Source of the DNA: Scilla litardierei | Taxonomy: Eukaryota > Streptophyta > Magnoliopsida > Asparagales > Asparagaceae | Direction: 5' to 3' | DNA length: 64,000 bases | NCBI GenBank assembly: GCA_030789695.1 | Contig: CM061142.1 | Span: forward strand, 149,813,266-149,877,265 | Shown: one piece after another, positions 36,035-46,957 of the stretch | Layout: each line of letters opens with the position of its first letter | How positions within the stretch are numbered: position 1 is the first letter of the stretch | Program-made: the position numbers and the translations under genes | The notes under the pieces: generated by a model | Told to the model about the DNA's origin: nothing | The model's database searches: none | Seen by the model: the letters and a program-made list of their open reading frames with translations, nothing else

Positions 36035-36434
36035 ACCGACCGACTAGATGACGATCCAGTCGGTCGGCAATCCTTCTTGGACCGACTAGTGAGCTTTCTA
36101 AATTTTCTCAGGAGTTACTGTTTATCGTTAGTCGGTCTAAGAACGTTGGTTGACCGACTAGGTTGCAAACTAGTCGGTCAGCAATGCTTCTTGAACCGAC
36201 TAACTCATCATATTATTTTTGTATCAGTTACTGTTTACTCTTAGTCGGTCTAAGAACGTTCATCGACCGACTAGATGCTAAACTAGTCGGTCAGTACTTG
36301 TTCATGGACCGACTAACTCTAAAATCCTATTTTCGTTCAGGAGTTACTGTTTACACTTAGTCGGTCTGAGTTGGTCGACCGACCGACTAGTTGCCAAACT
36401 AGTCGGTCAGTGGTTGTTCTTTGACCGACTAGTC
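36035..36434 (+). promoter_or_regulatory. U3 array of ACCGACTAG / CTAGTCGGT half-sites
   Basis: Four units of about 100 bp, each with up to four half-sites in alternating orientation (ACCGACTAG and CTAGTCGGTCA), separated by a TCAGGAGTTACTGTTTA-like spacer. Joined half-sites form the 14-bp palindrome ACCGACTAGTCGGT. The array ends about 42 bases upstream of the TATA box, so a role in transcription is plausible but inferred. A copy with a few changes is at 43272-43671 in the 3' LTR. Confidence 0.65.
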
Positions 36435-36475
36435 TGTGTTAAAACCCTAATTTCTGGGCAGCCGCCAGCTCAACC

Positions 36476-36483
36476 TATAAATA
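36476..36483 (+). promoter_or_regulatory. Tekay LTR TATA box
   Basis: TATAAATA followed by a CT-rich start region (TCTTCTTCTCC). The matching box in the 3' LTR is at 43713-43720. Confidence 0.7.
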
Positions 36484-38372
36484 CCCAACCCAATCGTTTT
36501 CTTCTTCTCCAACACGACCCTAAGCCCTAGTTTCTTCCCCTCCAAGCCCCCATCTTCCTCCAAGCTTCAATCCTTCATTCCAAACCCTAAATCCATCATC
36601 CAATCCATCCATTCACTCTATCTACCACTCATCTTCCCCAAAATCTCACCAAAATCCATCAAATCCCCAAAATCCCCCAAAACCCTAGTTTCCTCAAACT
36701 TCTCCATTAGCTTCCAGATCTGGTCCTAGGGTTCCCCGGAGTGTTTCTTCCGCCTCCTCTCGGTAAGAAATCGATCTACCGTTGTTTTCTTATCCTAATG
36801 TAATTTTTATGAAACCCTAATAAAATACTTGTGTTTTGATGATTGTTCCCCATAACAGCGATTCCCCGTAGGCTAGCATCCGCGGAGACGAACTTTCGTA
36901 ACCGTCGTCCCCGGTGATAGGCAAGTGAAACTTGCATATCTTGTTTTGGGCCATGTCTTAGGCCATTTACCATGCTTTAGCGTAAAAGAGACTAAACGGT
37001 GAAAGGATAGCCGTTTAGACGCCATTGACCTAGCTTGACAAAGAAGCGTGGTCCGTCACCCTCATCATGCTTGTATGTCACGTTTAAATTCAATTAACGG
37101 TACACAATCATTTGTTCATGTCATTGCATAGTGATTAATTATTGTGATTGTGTAGCACACGCTACAATATTATATTCCTGGCTCGTGTTCCAGAAGCGAG
37201 CCCTGTAGTTGGAAACCCCAACGCTCGGTTACCTGCTAGGCACCTGCGTTGCGGGCACAACCCTATGCCAAATACACTTCCTGGCCCGTGATCCAGAAGC
37301 GGGCCAGTGTGTTGGCATTGCCAATGCTCGATACACATATGGGTGGGGTAAGAGATAAGCGGACTGAGCCCCGAGTTGGCCTGATCCGCCACTCCGGCCA
37401 GCAGGTGGACTCTCTAGTGCACAAGTGATTAATAGTGATAGAAATAAGCGGACTGAGCCACGAGTGGCCAGCAGGTGGACTCTCTATGCACTAAGTGTTA
37501 AGTGATAAGTGTTATTAATAGTGATAGAGATAAGCGGACTGAGCCACGAGTGGCCAGCAGGTGGACTCTCTATGCACTAAGCGATAAGTGTTAAATGATA
37601 AGTAATTAGTGATTTGGTAGCTTTTGCTACATGGTGCATGCTTCCCTCTTTTAAACTGCTGCATCATACTTAACTGCCATGTCATTGCTTAATATTACAA
37701 GTGCTAGGTTGCTAGTTACTTTCAGTTTCCTTGCCCAAGTCTTTTAGACTTGCTGACATGTGCCCCTTTTCTCTTTTGGGTGACGCATGTTAGACCTTGA
37801 GCCTGAGTTGCCCGCTGAGGGTGAGGTGTTTGCGGACGCCGAGCTTGAGCCCGTGTTGGACGGGGAGTACGTAGATACTGGGGACCAGTCCTAGTGTCTC
37901 CGTTGTGTTTTATTTTTGTTAGACAGTTGTTTTGTTATCGGTGCGTGGCACCTATACTTATTTTATGTCGTTGCTTTTGTCTGGCCTTGTTCTGGGCCCT
38001 TAGACTCTTTCCTTTAGCCTGGTGGCTTTTCTGTGATGTTGAATATTTTGTGGACAAACTTTGGGATTGGTATTTCATATCCGTCTTAATTTATTATTGT
38101 TGTTGTTTCGATTGCAATTACAGGGACCTGCTTATACTAAATTGACGCTTATCGGGTTTGGGGCTTCACCGCTCCACTCCCGTGCGGACCTTTTCACGTC
38201 TCGCCTCCATTTTAGGGAAGCGGGTCGTGACAGGTTTTAGTGGTGGCCCATGCAGGTCCTCTGTAACTGCGACTATCGGGATAACGATAATAATGCAAGA
38301 TTGTCCAACAAATAATTTCGACATCTGAGCCCTAAGCTATGAGTCTAATTGTTTCGTTTTCTGCGTCATTAG

Positions 38373-39533
38373 ATGGCAGGAAGGCGGATCACCCGTGGTG
38401 GTGGTAGTGGTGCGCCCCCTCATGACGAGGAGCCTGAGCGGGAGCCCACTAATGGGGAGATGATGAGGATGATGTTGCAGATGATGCAGGTTCAGCAGGG
38501 TGTGCTCCTGCAGGTGCAGAATGCTCCAGTGACTCGAGCTGCTCGGGTGGTGGAGACCCCTCGCCCTGAGCCCGGGGCGAAGCAGTTCAGAGAGCTGGGT
38601 CCTGCGTATTTTGATGGGACCGAAGGTCCATTGGCTGCTGATGAATGGATGAGGAATATTGAGGACAACCTGAAGATGTCCAAGGTCAACGAAGTTAGTT
38701 GGTTTGACTTGGCGAAGCGCCAGCTGAAGGATAACGCCAGGAATTGGTGGGATGCTGAGGAAAAGATGTTGGTGGAGCCGATCGTCTGGGCTACCTTCAA
38801 GGCCAGATTTGATGGTGAGTTCTTCCCGAAGGCTGCCAGGGAAGAGATGCTGCAGCGTTTTATCGATCTGAAGCAGGGGAACTCGTCGGTGGACATGTAC
38901 CACCAGGAGTTCATGAGGCTGAGTCGGTTTGCACCAAAGATGGTGCAGGACGCTGAGGAGCGAGCTCAGAGGTTTCTGCAGGGGCTTGCTTCAGAGCTCC
39001 AGAGCTTTGTGACCTCTTCTGACCGGGAATCTTATCAGAAGGTTTTGGTCGCTGCCAAGAGGCAGGAGCTGCTTGTGAACCAGAGGAAGGGGTCTGTTGT
39101 TGGTGCTGGGAAGAGGCCTGTGGAGCAGGCGAGAGCTGTGGTTCGACCTGGATTCAGGCCGAACCATCCTGTTCAGTTCAAGAGGCCAGGAGGGCCTGTT
39201 CGGAGGGTTTGCCATTTCTGTGGCAAGGAGGGTCATATCAAGGAATCGTGTAGGAAGTTCTTGGGGCAATGTATTGCTTGTGGAGATCCCGCCCATGCTC
39301 TCAGGGAGTGCCCGAGGTTGAGGCAACCTTGGGGGACGCCTATTGCTGCCCCGCCGTTGCAGCAGAGAGCCCCGGTGCCCGCTGGTCGTGGGGTGCCCCT
39401 CGTTCCGCAGAAGCATGCTTTTCAACGGGCTGCTCCGCCGAGGAGGCAGGCATTTCTGATGACTGAGGAGGAGGTTTTGGCCATGGATGAGGTCATTGCA
39501 GGTAACTTTCGATCTAGATTGTTCCTTCCTTAG
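38373..39533 (+). CDS. gag: Tekay gag (capsid/nucleocapsid)
   Basis: 386 codons from an ATG (MAGRRITRGG) 141 bases after the 5' LTR. The retrotransposon gag domain spans about residues 70-200 (FDGTEGPLAADEWMRNIED, WWDAEEKM, FFPKAAREEMLQRF). Two knuckles follow: CHFCGKEGHIKESC (near 285) and CIACGDPAHALREC (near 305). The last ~10 codons (after IAG, 39502 on) lie in a probable intron, so this stop at 39531-39533 would be used only on unspliced RNA. Gag assembles the particle and packages RNA. No break seen. Confidence 0.9.
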   Translation: MAGRRITRGGGSGAPPHDEEPEREPTNGEMMRMMLQMMQVQQGVLLQVQNAPVTRAARVVETPRPEPGAKQFRELGPAYFDGTEGPLAADEWMRNIEDNLKMSKVNEVSWFDLAKRQLKDNARNWWDAEEKMLVEPIVWATFKARFDGEFFPKAAREEMLQRFIDLKQGNSSVDMYHQEFMRLSRFAPKMVQDAEERAQRFLQGLASELQSFVTSSDRESYQKVLVAAKRQELLVNQRKGSVVGAGKRPVEQARAVVRPGFRPNHPVQFKRPGGPVRRVCHFCGKEGHIKESCRKFLGQCIACGDPAHALRECPRLRQPWGTPIAAPPLQQRAPVPAGRGVPLVPQKHAFQRAAPPRRQAFLMTEEEVLAMDEVIAGNFRSRLFLP

Positions 39534-39612
39534 TTAATTGATTGTTAAATTATGTGAATGCTTGTGTATGGTGTTGCTAGAATAAGATTTGATCGATTAG
39601 ACTGTTTGTTAG
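39502..39612 (+). other. Probable intron between gag and pol
   Basis: Donor CAG/GTAACT at 39502 and acceptor TTTGTTAG ending at 39612. The intron would be 111 bp, AT-rich and containing several stops. Splicing would put gag in one frame with the protease block from 39613. Without splicing, translation stops at 39531. This is a prediction from splice signals and frame only. Confidence 0.6.
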
Positions 39613-42600
39613 GTGTGGTTTTGGTTTGCACGTTCCCTGCCCGAGTCCTCTTTGACTCAGGTGCGTCAATGTGCATTTTGGCCCAGAGCTTCGTGGAGAA
39701 GCATTCCTTGTCGACGTCCCCTCTCTCCAAGAGTTGGAATATCGTCACATGGAATGGAGTAGTCACGGTGCATCGTGGGTGCAGTCCTTGCTCTGTGGTG
39801 GTTTGTGGACATGAGCTTTATGCTGATTTTATTGTCCACAACATCACCAACTACGATGCGGTCTTTGGGATGGATTGGCTTGCGAGCTTCTATGCTACGA
39901 TCGACTGCAGGAGGAAGAAGGTGGTGTTCGAGATTCCCGGACATCCAGTATTTGAGTTCAGTCGTGGTAGCAGTTCGCTTGGTCCTGTCAGATTTCGGGC
40001 TAGGCCGGTGGAGGCTGTAGCTATGCAGATGGAGCTGGAGTGGCCAGCTGTGGTGCGAGATTTTGGCGACGTCTTCCCCGAGGAGATGTCTGGTTTGCCG
40101 CCTGATCGAGCTTTGGAATTTTCTATCGATCTCATTCCAGGTGCGCAGCCGATTTCGAAGGCGCCGTATCGTATGGCACCTGCAGAATTGGAAGAGTTGC
40201 GGAAGCAGTTGGATGAGCTGTTGCTGAAGGGTTATATTAATCCTAGTGTGTCTCCGTGGGGAGCACCGGTGTTGCTGGTTAAGAAGAAGGATGGTTCGCG
40301 TCGCATGTGCGTGGACTATCGGGGATTGAATGCGGTGACCATTAAGAATAAATACCCGTTGTCTCGCATCGATGATATTTTTGATCAGCTTGGAGGTTCG
40401 AGGGTGTTTTCTAAGTTGGATTTGAGGAGTGGTTACCATCAGTTGAAGGTGAAGAGGGATGATGTTCCGAAGACAGCGTTCAGGACGAAGTATGGACACT
40501 ATGAGTTTGTGGTTATGCCTTTCGGCGTAACTAACGCGTCCGCAGTTTTCATGAATATGATGAACCTGATTTTCTACGACTTTTTGGATAAGTTTGTCGT
40601 TATCTTTATCGACGACATTCTGATCTATTCGAAGTCGGAGGAAGAGAATGCCTCGCACTTGAGGACGGTGTTGGAAATTTTGAGGAAGCATCGTTTGTAT
40701 GCTAAGTTTTCGAAGTGCGAGTTTTGGCTGGATAGAGTTGCTTTTCTCGGGCATGTGGTGACTGGGGATGGTATTTCAGTGGATCCCGAGAAGATTAGGG
40801 CCATCAGGGAGTGGCCTGTTCCGTCGTCTGCGTCTGAGATTCGGAGTTTCCTTGGACTTGCTGGTTACTATCGGCGATTCATTAAGGACTTTTCCCGTAT
40901 TGCTGAACCGATGACCAGGTTGACGCGGAAGGATGTTGCTTTTGTTTGGTCGGGTGATTGTGAGAGTGCTTTTGGTGTTCTGAAGGAGAGGTTGACGAGT
41001 GCCCCTATTCTTGTCGTGCCTGATCGCAGCGGTGGATTTGAGATCTTTTGCGATGCTTCTGGCAAGGGTCTTGGTTGTGTGTTGCATCAGCACGGGCATG
41101 TTGTGGCGTATGCGTCTCGTCAGCTTAAGGTTCATGAGAAGAATTATCCGACGCATGATTTGGAGTTGGCTGCCGTTGTGTTCGCTCTTAAGATTTGGAG
41201 GCACTTCTTGCTGAGTGAGAAAGTGAAGATTTTCACCGATCACAAAAGCTTGAAGTATATTTTCACTCAGAAGGAGCTCAACATGCGACAGCGTCGATGG
41301 TTGGAGCTTATGGCGGATTATGAGATTGATTTGCAGTATCACCCTGGCAAGGTGAATGTGGTTCCAGATGCTTTGAGTAGGCTTCTAGCGGTGATGATTT
41401 TGACCTCGCAGTGGAGATTGCAGCAGGATTTTTGCGAGTCTGGCGTGGAGATTGTTCTTTCTGGAGAGGCTTCTTCGTTGATGTACATGCAGGTACAGTC
41501 GACGATCGTGGATCGGATTAAGGCCGGCCAGGCTGAGGATCCGAAGCTGGTGAAGATTCGGGAGCAGGTGGAAGCCGGTCTGCGGACTGACTTTTTGATT
41601 CATGAGGATGGCTCGTTGAGGTTTGGAGCCAGGTTGTGTGTGCCAGCTGGGGATATCAGAGAGGAGCTGATGGGGGAGGCACACAGTTCGCCGTATTCTG
41701 TGCATCCTGGTGGCACCAAGATGTACCAGGATCTTCGTCTGAATTATTGGTGGCATGGTATGAAGAGGAGCGTGGCTCGGAGTGTAGCCAAGTGCTTGGT
41801 TTGCCAGCAAGTGAAGGCGGAGCATCAGCGTTCGGCCGGGTTGCTACAACCGCTTCCGATTCCGGAGTGGAAGTGGCAGCACATCACTATGGATTTCGTG
41901 ACTGGACTACCTCGGAGTCCGAAGCAGAATGACGCGATTTGGGTGATCGTAGATCGATTGACCAAATCTGCGCACTTTATTCCATTCCGAGTGGGACAGT
42001 CCACGGAGGTGCTAGCGAGGAGATATATGGAGGAAGTCGTGCGACTTCATGGAGTCCCCGTGAGTATCGTGTCGGACAGAGACACGAGGTTCACATCTCA
42101 GTTTTGGCAGAGTTTGCAGAAGAGCTTGGGTACGCGTCTGAGTTTCAGTACGGCGTACCATCCGCAGACGGATGGCCAGTCTGAGAGGACGATTCAGATT
42201 TTGGAAGACATGATGAGGGCGTGCATGTTAGATTTCAAGGGTTCGTGGGAGGACCATCTACATCTGGTAGAGTTTTCCTACAACAACAGCTTCCAGGCGA
42301 GTATTGGCATGGCGCCTTTCGCCGCTCTTTATGGGAGGAAATGTTGATCGCCATTGAGTTGGGATGACGTTGGTGACCGGGAGTTGTTGGGACCTGAGAT
42401 GATCGTGGAGGCCGTGGTTATTGTCAGGAATATTCGGGGGAGGTTGAGGATTGCTCAGGACCGTTTTAAGCATTGGGCAGATGCTAAACGTCGTCCTTTG
42501 GAGTTTCAGCCGGGCGACCATGTGTTCTTGAAGATTTCCCCGAATCGTGGTGTGATTCGTTTCGGGAAGCGTGGGAAGTTGAGCCCGCGATACATTGGAC

Positions 42601-42935
42601 CATTTGATGTTTTGGAGAGGGTTGGCGAGGTAGCTTACCGCTTGGCCTTGCCGCCATCTTTGGAAGGAGTTCACAATGTTTTCCATGTGTCGCAGCTTCG
42701 TCGATACATTAGCGACCCAGCTCATGCCGTGGATTTCTCGGAGATCGCCGTTCGCTCAGATTTGACGTATGACCAGCATCCAGTGCAGATTCCGGACAGG
42801 CGCCAGAAATCGCTTCGGAACAAGATTGTCGATCTTGTGAGGGTGATGTGGCGACACGGTTCGCCGGGAGAGTCCACTTGGGAGAGAGAAGATGAGATGC
42901 GGGAGCGCTACCCACTTTTGTTTCCGGACTCGTGA
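39613..42935 (+). pseudogene. pol: Tekay pol: protease, RT, RNase H, integrase, chromodomain; one stop
   Basis: An open reading from the intron acceptor runs to a single TGA at 42345-42347, then on in the same frame to a TGA at 42933. Protease has FDSGAS near 39655. RT shows [27 protein letters not shown] and FIDDILIYS (near 40605). RNase H has [25 protein letters not shown] and TDHKSLKYI. Integrase has an HHCC finger ([16 protein letters not shown]), [16 protein letters not shown] and [11 protein letters not shown]. The chromodomain lies at 42800-42915. The TGA falls in the integrase C-terminal region and could be a CGA arginine codon lost by C-to-T change. All catalytic motifs appear intact. 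Lower-case sequence shows no other frameshift. Confidence 0.9.
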
Positions 42936-42981
42936 GTATTTGGGAATTCCGAGGACGGAATTTTTCTTAAGTTGGGGAGGA

Positions 42982-45469
42982 TGTAACGACTGCTTTTCAT
43001 GTATCTGAATTTATTATAATATAATATATGTTTTGGTGGATTTTCTCCTCTTGTGTGGTTTTCGTCTCCGTAACTTCCATTTTCGATCGATTCGTCGTAT
43101 TTTCTCGATTCTTCCTTAGGATCGTCGATTTCGAAGTACGTCGTTTGTGACGGGCTTCACAACGGTCATATCTAACTATTAGATCAAGCCTAGGAGTCTT
43201 AGGATTCGATCACGGGGCTCCGCGCTCCGTATCGAAACTTTTGGTGCTTATTAGCCGGTGTGAGAAGGGGCACCGACCGACTAGATGACGATCCAGTCGG
43301 TCGGCAATCCTTCTTGGACCGACTAGTGAGCTTTCTAAATTTTCTCAGGAGTTACTGTTTATCGTTAGTCGGTCTAAGAACGTTGGTTAACCGACTAGGT
43401 TGCAAACTAGTCGGTCAGCAATGCTTCTTGAACCGACTAACTCATCATATTATTTTTGTATCAGTTACTGTTTACTCTTAGTCGGTCTAAGAACGTTCAT
43501 CGACCGACTAGATGCTAAACTAGTCGGTCAGTACTTGTTCATGGACCGACTAACTCTAAAATCCTATTTTCGTTTAGGAGTTACTGTTTACACTTAGTCG
43601 GTCTGAGTTGGTCGACCGACCGACTAGTTGCCAAACTAGTCTGTCAGTGGTTGTCCTTTGACCGACTAGTCTGTGTTAAACCCCTAATTTCTGGGCAGCC
43701 GCCAGCTCAACCTATAAATACCCAACCCAATCGTTTTCTTCTTCTCCAACACGACCATAAGCCCTAGTTTCTTCCCCTCCAAGCCCCCATCTTCCTCCAA
43801 GCTTCAATCCTTCATTCCAAACCCTAAATCCATCATCCAATCCATCCATTCACTCTATCTACCACTCATCTTCCCCAAAATCTCACCAAAATCCATCAAA
43901 TCCCCAAAATCCCCCAAAACCCTAGTTTCCTCAAACTTCTCCATTAGCTTCCAGATCTGGTCCTAGGGTTCCCCGGAGTGTTTCTTCCGCCTCCTCTCGG
44001 TAAGAAATCGATCTACCGTTGTTTTCTTATCCTAATGTAATTTTTATGAAACCCTAATAAAATACTTGTGTTTTGATGATTGTTCCCCATAACAGCGATT
44101 CCCCGTAGGCTAGCATCCGCGGAGACGAACTTTCGTAACCGTCGTCCCCGGTGATAGGCAAGTGAAACTTGCATCTCTTGTTTTGGGCCATGTCTTAGGC
44201 CATTTACCATGCTTTAGCGTAAAAGAGACTAAACGGTGAAAGGATAGCCGTTTAGACGCCATTGACCTAGCTTGACAACGAAGCGTGGTCCGTCACCCTC
44301 ATCATGCTTGTATGTCACGTTTAAATTCAATTAACGGTACGCAATCATTTGTTCATGTCATTGCATAGTGATTAATTATTGTGATTGTGTAGCACACGCT
44401 ACAATATTATATTCCTGGCTCGTGTTCCAGAAGCGAGCCCTGTAGTTGGAAACCCCAACGCTCGGTTACCTGCTAGGCACCTGCGTTGCGGGCACAACCC
44501 TATGCCAAATACACTTCCTGGCCCGTGATCCAGAAGCGGGCCAGTGTGTTGGCATTGCCAATGCTCGATACACATATGGGTGGGGTAAGAGATAAGCGGA
44601 CTGAGCCCCGAGTTGGCCTGATCCGCCACTCCGGCCAGCAGGTGGACTCTCTAGTGCACAAGTGATTAATAGTGATAGAGATAAGCGGACTGAGCCACGA
44701 GTGGCCAGCAGGTGGACTCTCTATGCACTAAGTGTTAAGTGATAAGTGTTATTAATAGTGATAGAGATAAGCGGACTGAGCCACGAGTGGCCAGCAGGTG
44801 GACTCTCTATGCACTAAGCGATAAGTGTTAAATGATAAGTAATTAGTGATTTGGTAGCTTTTGCTACATGGTGCATGCTTGCCTCTTTTAAACTGCTGCA
44901 TCATACTTAACTGCCATGTCATTGCTTAATATTACAAGTGCTAGGTTGCTAGTTACTTTCAGTTTCCTTGCCCAAGTCTTTTAAACTTGCTGACATGTGC
45001 CCCTTTTCTCTTTTGGGTGACGCATGTTAGACCTTGAGCCTGAGTTGCCCGCTGAGGGTGAGGTGTTTGCGGACGCCGAGCTTGAGCCCGTGTTGGACGG
45101 GGAGTACGTAGACACTGGGGACCAGTCCTAGTGTCTCCGTTGTGTTTTATTTTTGTTAGACAGTTGTTTTGTTATCGGTGCGTGGCACCTATACTTATTT
45201 TATGTCGTTGCTTTTGTCTGGCCTTGTTCTGGGCCCTTAGACTTTTTCCTTTAGCCTGGTGGCTTTTCTGTGATGTTGAATATTTTGTGGACAAACTTTG
45301 GGATTGGTATTTCATATCCGTCTTAATTTATTATTGTTGTTGTTTCGATTGCAATTACAGGGACCTGCTTATACTAAATTGACGCTTATCGGGTTTGGGG
45401 CTTCACCGCTCCACTCCCGTGCGGACTTTTTCACGTCTCGCCTCCATTTTAGGGAAGCGGGTCGTGACA
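42982..45469 (+). repeat. 3' LTR of the Tekay element
   Basis: 2488 bp, same layout as the 5' LTR. Differences include half-site losses near 43389 (TTAACCG) and 43640 (AGTCTGTC). Confidence 0.92.
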
Positions 45470-45474
45470 AATAG

Positions 45475-46700
45475 TTTACCATGCTCAGAGGGGAACAAAT
45501 ACGTGTGTGCGTAATATATTTCTCACTTATTCATTAAGCCACGACTTCAGGCGTATGCTTATATTCAAGGCTAGAAAGAAATCTTTCCTTGTAAAAATAA
45601 AGAAGATTACTCTTTTAAAGAGTTTAGCGGTATTATGGAAAACTTCTGGTGTCCATATTGGATTATATAGATCGTAGATCTTATATATCTGTTTACCGCA
45701 AAGTGTGCATCTTTTATAAAGATAGCAATTATAATTTTCGCATAAACCATCGTATTTATTTTATTAGGGAGAGAGAGTGTTGACTTTTGATTTGATTTTG
45801 AACTTCAGGTTCATTTTGTCAAAATGGATATTAAACTTTTTTTTTTGAAATCATTATTGTCTTATTGTCATAAATATCGTCATATCATGAGCCCATCATA
45901 CATATAATGTAAAGCTTGTAAACTAAAGATTATGTTCAATTAAACTGAATTGAAACAAGTATGATGTACACATGCTATTTATATGCTGCAGGCATTTTAA
46001 AAAAAAACTTATCGCAGGTATATAGTCTAGCAATAGGCGTTGAACTATATTAAAGTGATTTTAGCATGCTTTTTGACAGTTTCATTGTAACATTAACATG
46101 GTATTAAAAAAAATTAACATCCACGCAATTAATGCATAAGCAATGAAAACTAAAATGACTTAGGACTATGGGGATCAGCCAGCCGACACCGAAATAAAAA
46201 GAAGTACAGTCTGAAGTTACATCAAAAATAGCATGAAAGAATAAAATACAACTCGGGAACTTCAGAGAGAAGCCCCTATCTTCATTGTGCGTACGCCTTC
46301 AGCTCCTTTTTGGTGTCCTTCGGTCTTCTTTTTACATTTATATCCTCACTTACAAATTTCTCTAAAAAAAGAAAAATTGCAGGAAATTAAAAGGTGTCGG
46401 AAACCTGGCTGATCCCTAAAAACATAGCCTAATTTGCACATCCACGCAGATAATATATTGGAAACATACAACCACGCAGATAATCAATCACATGCATGTA
46501 AAGATTAATTTAAATAATCTAAATTGTGACGTGCAAAAATTTATTTTGAAAAACTTTTACCTTTGATCCATATTTTAATGTTTTGTTTACCGCTTTAAAA
46601 CCCTTTAAATTTTCTTTTAATTATTTTGGGCTTTTAGGGCCAAAAATAAAAGAAAAAATTATTTATGTAAATGGACTAATTTTCTGGCCTTTTGGGCCAT
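45475..46700. other. Non-coding right interior of the LTR element
   Basis: AT-rich, no gene seen. A loosely inverted pair (GATCAGCCAGCCGACACC at 46172 and GGTGTCGGAAACCTGGCTGATC at 46395) brackets about 220 bases and could be a small hairpin element. Confidence 0.45.
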
Positions 46701-46779
46701 GAAAACAACCCATTGGGGTTAATTTGGGCTTCCCCCGAAAAATTGGCACGTTTAGGGTTAGGGTTTCGGAAACCCTAGG

Positions 46780-46957
46780 GGGGGCCCGCGGCGTGTCGCC
46801 GCGACGGCTAGCCGCGCAGGACGCGGCCGCCGTGGCGGCGACAGGCCGCGGCTGCGGGACGCGGCCGCCGCCGCCTGCAGGCCGCGGCACGGGGGCCACG
46901 GCGTCGAGGCTGCGGCCGCCGCGGCACGGGGGCCGCGGCTTCATGCCGCGGCACAGG
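46780..46957. repeat. GC-rich CCGCGGC-type low-complexity block
   Basis: About 180 bases dominated by GCGGCCGC and CCGCGGC words, in sharp contrast to AT-rich flanks. It sits where the 5' LTR of the non-coding element should continue. Its long open frames are composition artefacts. Confidence 0.6.

Larger units (their letters stand above)
35745..38232 (+). repeat. 5' LTR of the Tekay element
   Basis: 2488 bp. Contains the palindrome array (36035-36434), TATA box (36476-36483) and a pyrimidine-rich leader. Further in are tandem CCTGGCYCGTG units (~100 bp, 37177 and 37281), and three GATAAGCGGACTGAGCC units (37352, 37443, 37530). Confidence 0.92.
35745..45469 (+). mobile_element. Tekay/Del-type Ty3/gypsy chromovirus, nearly intact
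   Basis: 9725 bp with LTRs of exactly 2488 bp (35745-38232, 42982-45469). They start TGTAACGACTGC and end GGGTCGTGACA, with flanks GATAG / AATAG (one mismatch). I count about 15-17 LTR differences, so it is recent. Gag and pol are nearly open, and the C-terminal chromodomain (RVMWRHGSPGESTWERED) and long LTRs fit Tekay/Del. The purine tract AGTTGGGGAGGA lies at 42970-42981. No iMet primer site is evident after the 5' LTR (GGTTTTAGTGGTGGCCCATG), so the primer tRNA is unclear. Confidence 0.92.

Noticed and set aside
36023..36360. Small frames repeated at 43260-43597, 37162/44399 and 37894/45131
   Set aside because: They lie in the Tekay LTRs and repeat only because the LTR does.
38337..39425. 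Antisense frames over Tekay gag
   Set aside because: Shadows of the real gag on the opposite strand.
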